Assembly (NCBI GenBank): GCA_023053545.1
Contig: JAKZAN010000211.1
Span: 1 to 64,000 of the forward strand
Reading direction: 5' to 3'
DNA: 64,000 nucleotides
Origin: Lepidurus packardi
Lineage: Eukaryota > Arthropoda > Branchiopoda > Notostraca > Triopsidae
Shown: piece by piece, positions 24,503-35,892 of the stretch
Layout of the letters: each line of letters begins with the position of its first letter
How positions within the stretch are numbered: position 1 is the first letter of the stretch
Translations under genes and position numbers: made by a program
The notes under the pieces: model-generated
What the model saw: only the letters and a program-made list of their open reading frames with translations
Told to the model about the DNA's origin: nothing
The model's database searches: none

Positions 24503-24935
24503 TTCTAGAGCAAATATGAGGATTTAATACCCAGAATGGCGGAAGAAACACTCCACACTCGTGAAACAGAGTTAGTGCTTAGGTTTTTGTGATCAATATA
24601 TAATTTGTTGGATTTATTCAATCAAAGGCAAATTGAAATCTACTTCTCGTTTGTTTAAGAAACAGACGATCCCAAGGATCTCGATCTCACGTTTGTCTTC
24701 AACAAATGGTGTTCTCTCCAAGGAGAATAAAACACACGATTCATAAAAATTACGAATGTTTCTGCTGCACTATGCAATATGTGTCGCATTCAAGCGACAC
24801 TCGACTCAACTCATCTGACTCATTTTAGTTATTGCAACTATGAATTTAATTGAACATACACAAGCTAAGGTTGAAATATAAAAATCTTAAAAAACCTAGC
24901 TATTCAATTATATACACCCATTCAATCCTTCACAT
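24503..24935. other. Intergenic spacer with a perfect hairpin
   Basis: This spacer of 433 bp lies between two plus-strand genes. It contains the 20-nt palindromic hairpin at 24781-24800 listed separately. The last 80 bp before the next gene are AT-rich (about 75 percent). No RNA gene recognised. Confidence 0.5.
24781..24800. other. Perfect stem-loop, 7-bp stem
   Basis: GTGTCGC at 24781-24787 pairs exactly with GCGACAC at 24794-24800 around a six-base loop ATTCAA. It lies about 280 bp after one stop codon and 135 bp before the next start. It is GC-rich against an AT-rich spacer. It could be a 3'-end or regulatory structure, or chance. Confidence 0.5.
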
Positions 24936-25652
24936 ATGAAAAAGGTTCCAACCAGCTCCATGAGTGATTCCCGAATCAGCACCGACAGATAGAGCGAGGA
25001 CTACGACTCTGCCATCTTCAAAGCACGGAGACGTGTCTGGGTTGTTATCTTTCTCGATGTCCTCCTTATCATCATTGATGCAGTCGTCATTTTCTATCCT
25101 ATCCTAAGATTCCGTCTGGGTTACGTCTATTCTGTGGCCTCGGTAATGACCCAAACACTATCACTAAACTTACGGTTTAACAGCTTCTAATTGACTTTAC
25201 TCACAATACTTTTAACATTCAATCCCCGATACTCATTGACTTTAGCTAGGATCTCGCGACACTCGCACTCAGTCTTATTGAACTCAATGCATTGCACTTC
25301 TATCGATAGTCACTATTCAAGATACTCATTGCCTTGTAAATCAAACACATTCTAATCTCTATCTATTCCTTTGGATAATAGGACATTCATCTCTTCAGTT
25401 GCACAAATGGGTAGCCACGGCTACTTTGTTTATATGGAGTACGGTCCAGGGCCAGCCTAAAAACTTGCCGAGTACTCATCTGTTGCAAGCATGGCTATCA
25501 GCGTGTTCATTTTTTGCACATGGCTGTCTAAATTCTTCTTCGTCAAGAGACGAATGTTGTAGGCGCAGGCGGAACTTAACCTAATTAAGGATAGCGTGAT
25601 CAGCGACTAACACTTCAAATACGCTTTAAAGAAATCACTGGCTCCTCATTGA
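24936..25652 (+). CDS. Small multi-pass membrane protein
   Basis: Three exons (24936-25142, 25184-25335, 25382-25652) with introns of 41 and 46 nt, ending in TGA. The 209-residue protein has a Ser-rich polar N-terminus, a first hydrophobic helix (VVIFLDVLLIIIDAVVIFY), a second hydrophobic part around LATLALSLIELNALHFY, a short one at LISSV-type sequence, and a last helix ASMAISVFIFCTWLSKFFFV followed by a basic tail. Three or four membrane passes are likely. The family is unknown. Both introns were needed: without them the frame breaks before the last helix. Confidence 0.65.
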
Positions 25653-25744
25653 TAATACCTGTGGCGTGTAAAAACTTGCATCAATGTGATGGACTGATTG
25701 AGTTAATGAGAAACCTCCACCTAGTATGCAACCATATTTCCATA

Positions 25745-27783
25745 TCAATCAGAGTCACTGGACGAACTGTTTTTTCTTCTTGATTTTTTGTGTTTTCGTT
25801 TAGAAGATTTCTCTTTCTTGCCTCGATGTTTTTCATCAACCACGATATCCTCCTATTTGATTTACCCTTCTTCCTCGAAGTCATTGGACACCGCCAAAAC
25901 ACTAACTAAAGGGGTGCTCTTGGGTTTCTCCTCTCTCCGTTCTTCTATCTTTTCAGATTTCTCGATTCTCTTATCTTACTTACGATCCTATTTCTTCTTC
26001 TTGGCTGGCTTTGGAGTTTCTTCGTCGTCGCTACTCTCCGAAGCATTTCGTTTTCGATCTTTCTTCTTCTTTCTTTTGCGATCTTCCTCGGAACTGTCGT
26101 CAGACTCGGTTTCAGAACGAGATCGTCTTTTTTTCTTATCGGTTTCTTCAGGTAGCTCTGAGGTTATATAGTAGTCGAAGTATTTGTCGATAGTCTCGAG
26201 AGGGACACCGGTTGGCGGGAACTCCCCTGAGGCCCTGATCTCTTAATTAATGCGATGCAGATGTTCTGCAAGAGTTGATTTCTGCCTGATTTATCTGATC
26301 TGTTTGAATATCCTGAGGAGTGTCTTTTTCTATCTCTTCTGTGTCTTTTTGGGATTGCCTAAGCACCTAAAATGAAGACAAAGGTTATAAATATTTTAGA
26401 TGCAATTTACTCTTTATCTTGTTTTTGAAGTAACCATAGAAATAATCTCGCAGTATCGGCTTTAGACTCCAGAACTGCTCTACGCCTGCTAGCTTCCCTT
26501 CGAAAGTATCCTGCGTGGTTTCAGCACTCATCTTGAAGTTACTCGTCTTGAAATACGTCTTGATCAGAGTCTTGAAGTTCCGATGGTGCTCTCTGATGCC
26601 TTCCAGAAAATCCTCGAAGAGTTCATGGGCAGAACTACCCTGTTGTTTATCATCCATCATTTCCATCAGAGCCCGTTCTTCCTTGTTGTCACGTACAAAT
26701 TTGGACCAACGAGTCTTATAGGTAATCTGGCCGGTACGAATCCTCCTGGACACAAGTTCTCTAAACATCTGACGATTGTTCCTTTAACGATTCTGCTTGT
26801 CTTTCTGTTGTTATTCTTCTTCTTTCTTTTCCAGGTCCATTATGTACTCGCTGAAGGCAGCCAATCTATCCACGTTATGCAGGTTCTTATAATACTCGTT
26901 GGAGGAAAATATCTCGCGGAAGTTGTCCCACTTTGTCCGCGAAGAAAGACTAGCAGAGAGTATGTCCTTTTTAAGGTTCTCTACATTCTACTTCACCCTC
27001 GCCTTCAGGTCATCTCTCTCCTTCTCCATGAGCTCGTCCATGTACATTTGGTAGACGTTCTCGCGTTCCATTTCGTCTAAAGCTCGCCACCTACGATCAG
27101 GCAGGAACTCTGCTACCATTTTATGCATTTTGTAATCTGAAGTCAATGTTTTGCACTCCATAAGCATTTTCAGGAAATCAGCTTTGTGAGCTTCGAGTTT
27201 GTTTCGTTTGAGGAGGTCATCTTGTTTTTTGCTTTCAGTGATGTACTCTTGGAACAGCTTCCTCTTGTCGCTAGTTCTGAGGATGCGCCACCGTTCATCG
27301 TCTTCGCATCGAGTGATGCAGGCATCCCACCTACAGTTCATGTCAATGTGCTTATCCTTCAGTAAAGATATGAATTTCTTCCTTTGCTCATCGCTAACAT
27401 TAGTTTATTATTCATCCCCCTCGTCCTTGCGGGCTTGTTCTGCAGCTTGTTTGGCTTCTTAAAGCTTGGCCCGCCATTCTTTGACTTCGTTTGGCACCTG
27501 CCACACAGACTTTTTCGTCACACTATTGTAATAAAATTTTTTGCCTTCAGCAGTGCGATATTCCCTCCACTCTGGGTGCTCAAGAATCTCTTCGGTGGTT
27601 TTGAAGCATTCAGGCATTTAGTATTGAGATTTTTTGGTGGAACGATTGTAGTAATAGGTCATGCTAGGTTTGTGGTAAGGTTTTATGGTTGATGAAGATT
27701 TACCCGTTGACGGCTCTGTGGATAGACCATACTTTACGTTCCTCCTCCATGGTGACCACCTGATTACGGGTTGTCTGCATCAT
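25745..27783 (-). CDS. PRP40: Pre-mRNA splicing factor Prp40
   Basis: Exons 27704-27783, 26411-27663 and 25745-26358; introns of 40 and 52 nt. The N-terminus has two WW domains: WSIHRAVNGMTYYYNRST, which spans the first intron, and WREYRTAEGKKFYYNSVTKK with its second Trp at VWQVP. Several FF domains follow, for example FISLLKDKHIDMNCRWDACI and FLKMLMECKTLTSDYKMHKM. The C-terminus is Lys/Arg/Asp/Ser-rich with RSRSETESDDSSEEDRKRK. This WW-WW-FFn order is the Prp40 arrangement. Prp40 is a U1 snRNP protein that bridges the 5' splice site to the branch-point proteins, which suits a genome with many tiny introns. Introns were placed by WW and FF continuity. Confidence 0.93.
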
Positions 27784-27928
27784 TTTGATTTTGTCTGTGT
27801 ACGAAAATCCAATCGAAATAATACTCAGATTTATAATAGAATTTGATCATTTAAAACTCTTCTCAAGTCTGAAAAAGATGTCAATAGTTGTGGTCTGTGA
27901 TTTGTTGTTCCTTTACCAATATCTAATA

Positions 27929-29204
27929 TCAACTACCCTCCTGTTCGTCCTCGTCTCCGTCCTCATCTTCTTCATCCTACTCGCCTTCGTCATCTTGCTC
28001 CTATTCGGGGATGTCATCTCCTGCTTGGCCCAGAGCTTTCTCGAATATCTTCTTGATCTAGAACAGCTCCTTCGTCATTTTGTCATTTTCTTCAACCAAT
28101 TACTTTTTCTCAGCGTTGAGGGTTTCGAAAACCTTTTTAAACTTTTCGATCAGTTCCTTAATCTTCTTGATTTCCGTCTCCTTCATATTGCTGTTGTTCA
28201 TTACTACATAAGATAAATGAGGATTTCGGGATTGGTGTATACGTTATTTGATGATGTTGTTCTTGCTCTAGAGTATAGTCTCATACTCTTCCTTGGAGGT
28301 CGAGTCGGACATCGAATTGGATAAAAGAGCATCCATCAATGCTTTGTTTGAAAGAGCTGCACTGACCATTTACTCCTCATTGAAGTTTTTCTCTAGCTCC
28401 TCTACTCTTACTTTGGACTAAGCCAGAATCTTCGCGAAATCGCCCAGCTTTTCTTCATATTAGTTTTCTACAGGAACAGAATAGCACACAGAAGGAATTG
28501 TGAGGCATGGATTTTACTCATTTCATCGACATAGCTGCCAATGACTTCTTCAGATGCCAGGACTTCCTCTTTGAGAGTCTTATTTACCTCCGCGATTTCG
28601 AGATTCTTCTTCTGGGCCTCTTTAATGCTGTTAATCAGATCTTTCAACTAAGGCCAAGCTCAACAATAAGAGTACAGAAAAGGTCAACTTTAGAACATTA
28701 CTTTCTTTTCAGTGGACCCTTTCTCGGTGTGGGATATTTTTGTGATCTATTCCATTTCCTTCATGTAGGTCTGTTTGAGCATAGAGATTTGAGACTTCAG
28801 AGTTGTCATTTTTTGTGCTGCCGATTGTTCTTGAGCTTCGATCTATAATAATATCCATGAATGTTGCAAATGTTGGCATCGGATTCTACCTGCTTTAGTA
28901 GAACTAGGTTTTCCTCTTCGATTCTACCCTCTTCTTTTGAGTCCGACTCTTGAGGTGCAGAATAGCAGGCTTGCTAAAGTCTAAAGGGCTGGTTGACTAC
29001 TTTTTGATCGGCAGCAGCAGAAGGAGGATTGGGAGAGGCAAGAGTTTCTGATTGGATATGGCGAGCTGGCTGGATTGAGGATGTTTCTGAAAAGATGAGT
29101 TTAGCCTTGACAGCCTCAAACCTTCTGATGAAGTCTTGTCTTTTAGCGTCCCGGGCTACTCGCTGTTGACGATAATTTTGTATTTCTTGTTGGACAGTAC
29201 TCAT
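27929..29204 (-). CDS. Acidic coiled-coil protein, five exons
   Basis: ATG 29204 to TGA 27929. Introns at 28843-28889 (47 nt), 28648-28701 (54), 28468-28517 (50) and probably 28204-28242 (39, a multiple of three, so its removal is optional for the frame). The product of about 361 residues is Lys/Glu-rich coiled coil nearly throughout (KMTTLKSQISMLKQTYMKEM, SKVRVEELEKNFNEEE, IKKIKELIEKFKKVF) and ends in a highly acidic tail (EEEQDDEGEEDEEDEDGDED). No domain was recognised. A structural, cilia-associated or chromatin-type function is possible but unproven. Confidence 0.75.
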
Positions 29205-29374
29205 GGGAAATACAATATTTAAATATTTTTAGTTTATTGATGATTCATGAGGGAGATCAGGAACATGTCAGCAGATGATATTTCTATTATGCCACAACCG
29301 ATTGAACACTAATCAGATTAGATCACCATTACTTCTCTTCCTTTACTATCACCATCTACAATTCTGGCCTCATA

Positions 29375-30268
29375 TCAATCTTTAATGCTGCTTTCCCCTT
29401 TCACATTCATCTTATCATAATATTTCTTCAGCTTCGGCATATAGTCTAGGGGGTTCTGCCGCCCAATTCCTTTCTTAGCCAGTTCGATGTTCTTCCTCTA
29501 GATCCAAATTTGACGCATCTGCAAATCGTTTATGCTCTCATTAGTGAAGCTAAGGTAAAACTTGTTCATCTACGGCGTCATGCATCCGGGTTCATTGCCG
29601 TAGCAGTAGCCCGTCACCATCATCATAAGTGAATAGAGGAATACGTAGTCGTATTTCCATTTTGGAATGACCCCTTTATTAATAAGACTGTTGTAGATGG
29701 TGTCTAGAGCTCTTGCAAGCAAGAACAATGCTAGATTTTGACGGGTTTTTTGTTGTAGGAACAGGATGGAAAGGGTGCCAGCGATGAATCCTGCCAGTGC
29801 CGCAATCCATTTGTTGCGATCTTAGGGGAAGCGGCGTCGGAGGCAACAAATAACAGCCTTAAACAGCCCTGCATACCCACCCAAGAACATAGCAAATTTA
29901 AAGTTGTCTCTGGAGATCAAAATCTTCAAAAGGCTCGCTGGATTTTTAATCAGCTTCTTCAGGCCAAATACTAGGGATATACCTGCCTTAAGAATATACC
30001 CAAGTACGAATGAGTCCACGAAAGACTGCATCGTAGATTACACACACCCTGATTCGTGTTTGCAGAAAGCTGTTTTATGGGGCTTGATGCCTAGTATTTG
30101 CATCAGGGCATGCAGAGAGATTTTGGGAGGGAAAGAACTAGGTCGATTGGGAGGTTGTTGGTTTCGAGATGCAGCTGGCTCGGGTTGGCAGTTTGGTTGA
30201 GGAAGTTGTGAATTATTGATAGGTGACAAATGCTCCTGGTGAAGCGGTAGCGGTTGTTGAGGGTCCAT
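29375..30268 (-). CDS. TMEM135: TMEM135-like membrane protein
   Basis: An open frame of 297 codons from ATG 30268 to TGA 29375-29377. After a Pro/Gln-rich N-terminus comes a cysteine-containing segment (TAFCKHESGCV). The membrane region follows: FVLGYILKAGISLVFGLKKL, FAMFLGGYAGLFKAVICCLR, WIAALAGFIAGTLSILF and a last part with LFLLARALDTIYNSLINKGV. The pattern FGG(Y/F)xGxFKxxxCxLRR, then a GFIAG helix, then LYLLxRALDTxYN is characteristic of TMEM135/PMP52-type proteins of peroxisomes and mitochondria. These act in organelle dynamics and lipid handling; the precise role here is inferred from the family. Confidence 0.85.
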
Positions 30269-30448
30269 GAGGTGCTTGCGTTAGATTATTTTTTATTATT
30301 GAAGGTAATACTCTTAGTGATGATTTGACAGCTCAACTTGAAATATCTATCTAGCAGAGGAGTCTAATGAATCTGTCGCTCAGCCACAAACAGAAAACTA
30401 AATTAGAGCTCTTGTTATCAAAGAATTCCTTGCCTACGTAAAAATTAT

Positions 30449-32109
30449 ATGATTTTGTCCAGAATATCTCGCATTGCACAACATTTTGCAAAGATGCAGC
30501 AACACCTTACCCTCAACATCCAAATCACTCCCAAAGAGAACGAGATCTTCCTTGAGCTCTTGGAGTTCAGATAACATGCCAAACTAAACACTGTCCTAAG
30601 GGTTGCCGGAGGTTGGGTACGTGATAAAGTCTTAGGTCTTGACTCTCATGACATCGATATTGCACTTGATGACATGAAGGGCGAGACATTCGTCAAGCTT
30701 ATCTCCTAGTACAAAGCCACGAAAAACGAAAAATTGTCTGGCTTCGGGGTGACGAAGTTCAACCCATAACAGTCCAAGCACCTAGAAACAGCAACAGTGA
30801 AAATCAGAGACCAGTGGGTGGACTTTGTGAACCTAAGATCATAGAAATACTGTGAGAACTCGCGGGTTCCCGTTATCGTACAATACAATCATAGATTACA
30901 ATCAATTTCGTTTCTTCTTCGTTTGCTTTATTCAAAATCTTAGGATATAGGTACACCGAAATAAGATGCCTAGAGACGTGACCTGACCATTAACAGCCTT
31001 TTTTATAACCTCATAACCCGTGAAGTCTAAGATTGGACTGGAAAGGGTCTAGATGATATTAAGCAGGGTATCATCCGCACTCCTCTAGATCCTTACATTA
31101 CCTTCATGGATGATCCCTTAAGAATCCTGCGAACATTTAGATTTGCAGCCAGATTCGGTTTCAAAATTGTGCCCTAGATTCCTTATTCTGTCAATAGACC
31201 TGAGGTCAGAGATTGCTTGAAAACAAAAGTATCCAAGTAGAGGGTCGGAATCGAGTTAAGCGCTATGCTGAAGGGCCGAGACCCAGTGGTGTCCATAGGC
31301 TACCTGTACCATTACAACCTCTGGAACACCGTATTCTGCATCCCCGAAGAAAGCGACCTTAAGGATACCAAGGTGATTGACCAGATACCTCACATATCCT
31401 TCAGATTATTTAGTAAAGTAGCTGAAGCCTATAGAGTATCCGATTTCCACTGGATTCGGAGACATGTGGGTGAAAAAGAGACACATAGCCAAGCACTTTT
31501 TACAGAGTAACAGCTTAGGATATGTGTTTTACTGTCTGCGACATTGTATCCTTACTGTGAGTTCAAGTTTTTAACAAAAAAGAAAGCTTAGCCTCTAGTT
31601 GAATATCTTGTAAAGGAATCATTAAAACTACCTGGCAAGTAGGCAGAGTTTGCCCACAGAACAACGCAAGCAGTCACTTGTTTACGCACAGTGTTGACCA
31701 GTAATTCAAATATTACCAAATTGTCCATAGGTAAAATAAACTCGTAAACATTTTTATTAATCAATGCGAATCAGTGAAATGGTTGAAAAGCATACACGAA
31801 AAATGGGAAATCGCCATTTTAATTGCTCGTTGCGCCTTTGCAGAAAGCAGCCCTCAGATTTCGGAAAGACTAGATCATTTCTGCCAAGCTATCAAATCAG
31901 AAAAGTTAGAGGAGACATACCTTGTGCAACCTTTAATTGATGGTAACTTTATAAAGACGGAGCTGGGTAAAAAGGGCCCAGCGATTGGAGTAGTCCTCAA
32001 TAACTCAGTAATGTGGAGCATATTGAATCCTGACAAGAGTAAAGATGATTTGATAGGAGCGATCAAAGCTGACCCCCAGTCTTTCGAAAATCCTAATTTG
32101 TATCAATGA
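30449..32109 (+). CDS. TRNT1: CCA tRNA nucleotidyltransferase
   Basis: Exons 30449-30871, 30944-31730, 31775-32109; introns of 72 and 44 nt. The head domain shows [20 protein letters not shown] with the catalytic DxD (metal-binding) pair, the [11 protein letters not shown] strand, and [20 protein letters not shown], where TAA supplies the conserved Glu of [21 protein letters not shown] follows, and the C-terminal [20 protein letters not shown] motif is present. It adds CCA to tRNA 3' ends. There are two in-frame starts: 30449 gives [18 protein letters not shown], a mitochondrial-type leader, and 30494 gives a cytosolic form. This is the dual-start pattern known for yeast CCA1, and I annotate from the upstream ATG. 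Confidence 0.93.
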
Positions 32110-32328
32110 TGGTGCACCGCCTACGCATCTCAACATATCCGCTAACTCTTATAAATGTATATGTTTTCAATACCACTGTAGAGTATATTTGGATCCAGCA
32201 CATGAATAACCTCATAGTTCTTGTTGAGAAATATATCCACCACACCAATTCTAGTAAAAATGCATACCTGACTGTGCTCGTCGGGCTCCTGTTTAGTGCA
32301 TAGCCATAGAATTGAAGTACTCAAAGCC

Positions 32329-32547
32329 ATGGGTTAGCTTACTGAAATGACTTACAAAGGCCTAGCGCAATAGGTTGATGCATTGGAGACCACGCAGCAA
32401 GCCATCAATACATAACAGGATAAGCTGTTAAAGAGCTTGACAGAGCTTGATGAAATCGAGAAGTCATTGGACGAAGTTGATCGGCATACTTAAAGCCTGT
32501 CTTCATCACTGCGTAGAATTCGTAAATAAACTATTTGCTATATTTGA
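32329..32547 (+). CDS. Small coiled-coil protein
   Basis: A short open frame of 72 residues, ATG 32329, TGA 32545-32547. It is a single heptad-rich helix (YKGLAQEVDALETTQQAINT, then LLKSLTELDEIEKSLDEVD), resembling small subunits of BLOC-1 or the coiled coils of nucleoporins, but no clear family match is possible at this length. An antisense frame (32130-32330) overlaps its start and is listed under rejected items. It ends 52 bp before the next gene's start, so spacing is unusually tight. Confidence 0.5.
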
Positions 32548-32599
32548 CTGATGTTCTGACACTGAGGAACTGCCTTTTATAAAAGTAGGGTCAAAAATT

Positions 32600-35500
32600 A
32601 TGGACTACAGCCGACTGCGTACTTGATTTTTGCTGTTCACCATAGTCATTGAGGCTCATCAAACACCACGAGTCCCAGTCACTGATTACAAATATATAAT
32701 CCCTATCCAGAACATACCCTATATCAATAAGTTTTACACTCGCAAAATGAGCAAGGCTGCAGCCGCACTACAAACAGTCATAGCTGGCCGATACAGCTAT
32801 TCCTAAACCACTAGTCTTCTGTGGGAAAAGGAACACATCAAAGTCTTCAAGGGCTATGATCGAACAACTAAGAGAGATGTGAGCATTCGCATCATCCAAA
32901 ATAGTCAAGAAGACCTTGATAGTCTATTCAAACGGCTTCTCGAATTCAAACAGATCAAACACCTATTTTTGTCACAAATCCTTGAACTCTCTCGACCAGA
33001 TAAATAAACTATCATCTTTGTTACCGAGCTTAATAAATCCAGCACATTGACCTCGTGCCTAAAAAAAACAGGATACCTTGTGGAGGAGGATGCCCTCTTT
33101 CTATTCAAGTGTATCGTGATGGGCATTGCAGAACTTCATGAGAAGGGAAGTATTTGGGGGGACTGCTACACAGAAAATGTGGAGCTCTGCACTTATGGGA
33201 TTGTGAGGCTGGGTCTGAATCGGTTCCATGGAATTGAATATTATCAGATGGCCCCAGAGGTACTGTTGAACGAATAGCTAAGTGCGGCATCTGACATCTA
33301 TCTCGCAGGACTGATGCTGTATCAAATGTTATACGGTTGCAGTCCATTCGAAAGCATCCCAAAAGAATAATTAGCCTCTAGCATAAAAAAACATAAATTC
33401 AAAGTTCCTGATTGCAAGTCACCTCTCCCTATCATAGTTTCAGATGAAACCCAATTTCTACTAGAGACTCTTCTGGATTACTTTCCAGGCAACCGGCCGA
33501 CTGCTAAAGCTGTACTTGAAACTGTAATGTTACAGCGCTTTGCAGTCGAGACCGAATTACAAGCCTATATAAAACCCAAGACAAACATCCTTCCTGAAGC
33601 TCTCTACAAAAGATTTGTTGTCTTCAGATCCTCCAAGAGGACTGTTAGCCATCAACATTATAGCTAGGCTTTGTACTTGGTAGTTTCAGTCGAAGACGAC
33701 AGACTTGTGCAACTTGCCCTACCTTAACTCAAGCTTTACGAAACATAGCCTCGTCGAATTGAAGGCTATCTCCAGAAACTACGCGCAACTATCGAGTAAC
33801 CTTCAAAGGATAATGACTGCATGGTGAGGGTGGTCGAGTGCGAACAGTTCAAACATGAGATGATCTTGATTCTGAACTACTGTAACCAAGGTTCTCTGGA
33901 TTCCTACCTGGAACGAAAGAAACTTAAAGGCTGGATCAAATAAGAAGAAGCCAATATGGTGGCATACCTGGTTGCCATGGGCTTGAAACAAGTCAGTCAG
34001 CATGGGATCTAAGCGTTGAACTCTCTGCTGGCATCGCGTGTGAACATCCACAATAATCGTATTTACCTCAGGGAGGCGTCGGTAATCAGTAAGAGTGTGG
34101 AGCTAAAGCTTAAATAAAATTATCTAACAGTCGATTACTATGCACCCGAAACGAAGCAAGTGTCAGGCTACAGTGATATCTCAAAAAGTGACATGTGGAG
34201 CTTCGGAGTCCTGTACTACTACCTTCTCACGGGGTCTCTGCCTCTTTTCGACGAGAATCAGCAACCAGTTCTCTCGCGCCTAAGAACATCTAGCACTAAC
34301 AAAAACACTATTCGTAAGTGTCTCCAGATGGATCCTTAAAACAGGCTACCTCTTTAAGGAATTAATATCTAAAACTACGACAAGCACCTCCTCTAAGAAA
34401 TCTTTGACGAGGCAATGCAAGCAAGAGCTGATACTGAGCAGTCTCTCGATGCAGTTGATAAGAAGAAAAGACAGAGGAGTCTGTACTTTACGACTCCGAA
34501 GCAGAGTATTTTTAAGAACTACAACCGGGTTCTTGATGAGTCCGAAACTAAATGTTGCAGGGTGGGGATCAAAGCATTTTTCGTGATTTGTCTATATCTG
34601 ATGCTTTTCTTCGGAGTGTTTATAGTGAATGCAGGTAACTCCATATTGAGAACAGGCTACTACAAGGCGATCACTCTACAGGTCCCGAAGGATTCAGGAA
34701 CCAGGCTCTATAACCTCACAATACTGGCCACCAATGGAACTGACATCTCATAGAAATATGCAAATGCCTCATATGAAGAATTTAGGTACAAAATGCGGTG
34801 CTTCGAAAATACCTACTCCAAAAGTGCATCAAAAGGTACAGTTTTCGAATTCGTTAATCAAGGAGATCGGACAGCTCTCAATGTAACGGGATTTCTGTTC
34901 ATCCTTCTGTTTTCGGTATACAAGGGCATGCAGCTTCACAAGTTTGACCTTCCAAAAGTATTGTTTGCGTTTCAGAGTGTAGACAGAGAAGCACGTTGGA
35001 ACGAACTATTGAGATGGGTCTTTTCTGAATTCTTCATGTCGATGCTGATGTTCCTGTTTTTCTACACCTACTACTTTGAGTTTGTTATCCAGACTGAACC
35101 TTGTTTGGGCATCGAGAACTTAGGATATCCACGATTCACTTCCTTGTACCTCCTCCTCATTCAAGACGCAAGTAATTAATTAACATCACATTCATTACAT
35201 GTAGGTCAATACATGGCGCGAGTATTCTTGACGACTGGTCTATTTTCTATCCTCATCATGGTTGGGATTTATGTCCTGTGCATCTTCGATAGCTTCACTG
35301 AAAATATGATGAAATGGCGCATCTATCTCTTTTGTCTAGCTCTTTGGTGCCTTGTCTTCTTTATTTGCAGAGTTGGCTTTGGAGGAGATTTGCCTTTGGA
35401 GCCGACTTACAGTCATAAGTTTAGCTGGGATCTGACAGCCAACTACTATGTGTTTCTAGGTATGTTCCCCGAACTAGTGATGCTACTTGTCTGGTTGCTA

Positions 35501-35704
35501 GAAGCCTTGGTAGATGTAATTTTCTATCTGTTCCTACAGAGAGGGATGAGTGGAAGTGCAGTTGATGATGACGAAAGCATAGTTTCCTAGGTTCGAGCTA
35601 AGCCACAAGAGATTAAAGTGAACATAGAAGAAAAAGTCAGTTTGAAGAATGAAAGTGTGGATATGTTAAAGAAAGAGCTGGAACTTTCTATCGACTACTA
35701 TTGA
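32600..35704 (+). CDS. Tandem pseudokinase fused to multi-pass membrane protein
   Basis: A long frame of about 1010 codons. I take ATG 32600 with a 27-nt intron (32619-32645); if that is wrong the start is 32747. A 33-nt intron at 35172-35204 is needed near the 3' end. The first kinase-like domain shows WEKEHIKVFKGYD, EKGSIWGDCYTENVEL in place of HRDLKPEN, no DFG, and YYQMAPEVLL. The second has YYAPETKQVSGYSDISKSDM then WSFGVLYYYLLTGSLPLF and QMDPENRL, but no HRD or DFG. Both look catalytically dead. Then come about six membrane helices (FFVICLYLMLFFGVFIV, FFMSMLMFLFFYTYYFEF, VFLTTGLFSILIMVGIYVL and more) and a short acidic tail. No TGA separates the parts. A signalling scaffold is an inference. 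Confidence 0.75.
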
Positions 35705-35892
35705 ATTGTGAAGTGGAGGCTGATTTCTCATTCTTAGTTTAACAAAGTTTTATGTTTCCATTTAGCATTGGATGAAGGCTGGCTTATTGGATTATGTCCC
35801 TACCGACCTTAGGCTTAGTTTAAAACAATAATAGTATTTTCCCAAAAGTAGTCTTCGATTCGCAGACGAATATCATCACAACCCCGATCAGC

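Noticed and set aside
26583-27692. Plus-strand frames at 26.6-28.9 kb rich in Leu, Phe and Ser
   Set aside because: They are complements of the Glu/Lys-rich Prp40 and coiled-coil genes on the minus strand.
32130-32330. Minus-strand 66-residue frame
   Set aside because: Overlaps a start codon and has no family; kept only as a low-interest finding.
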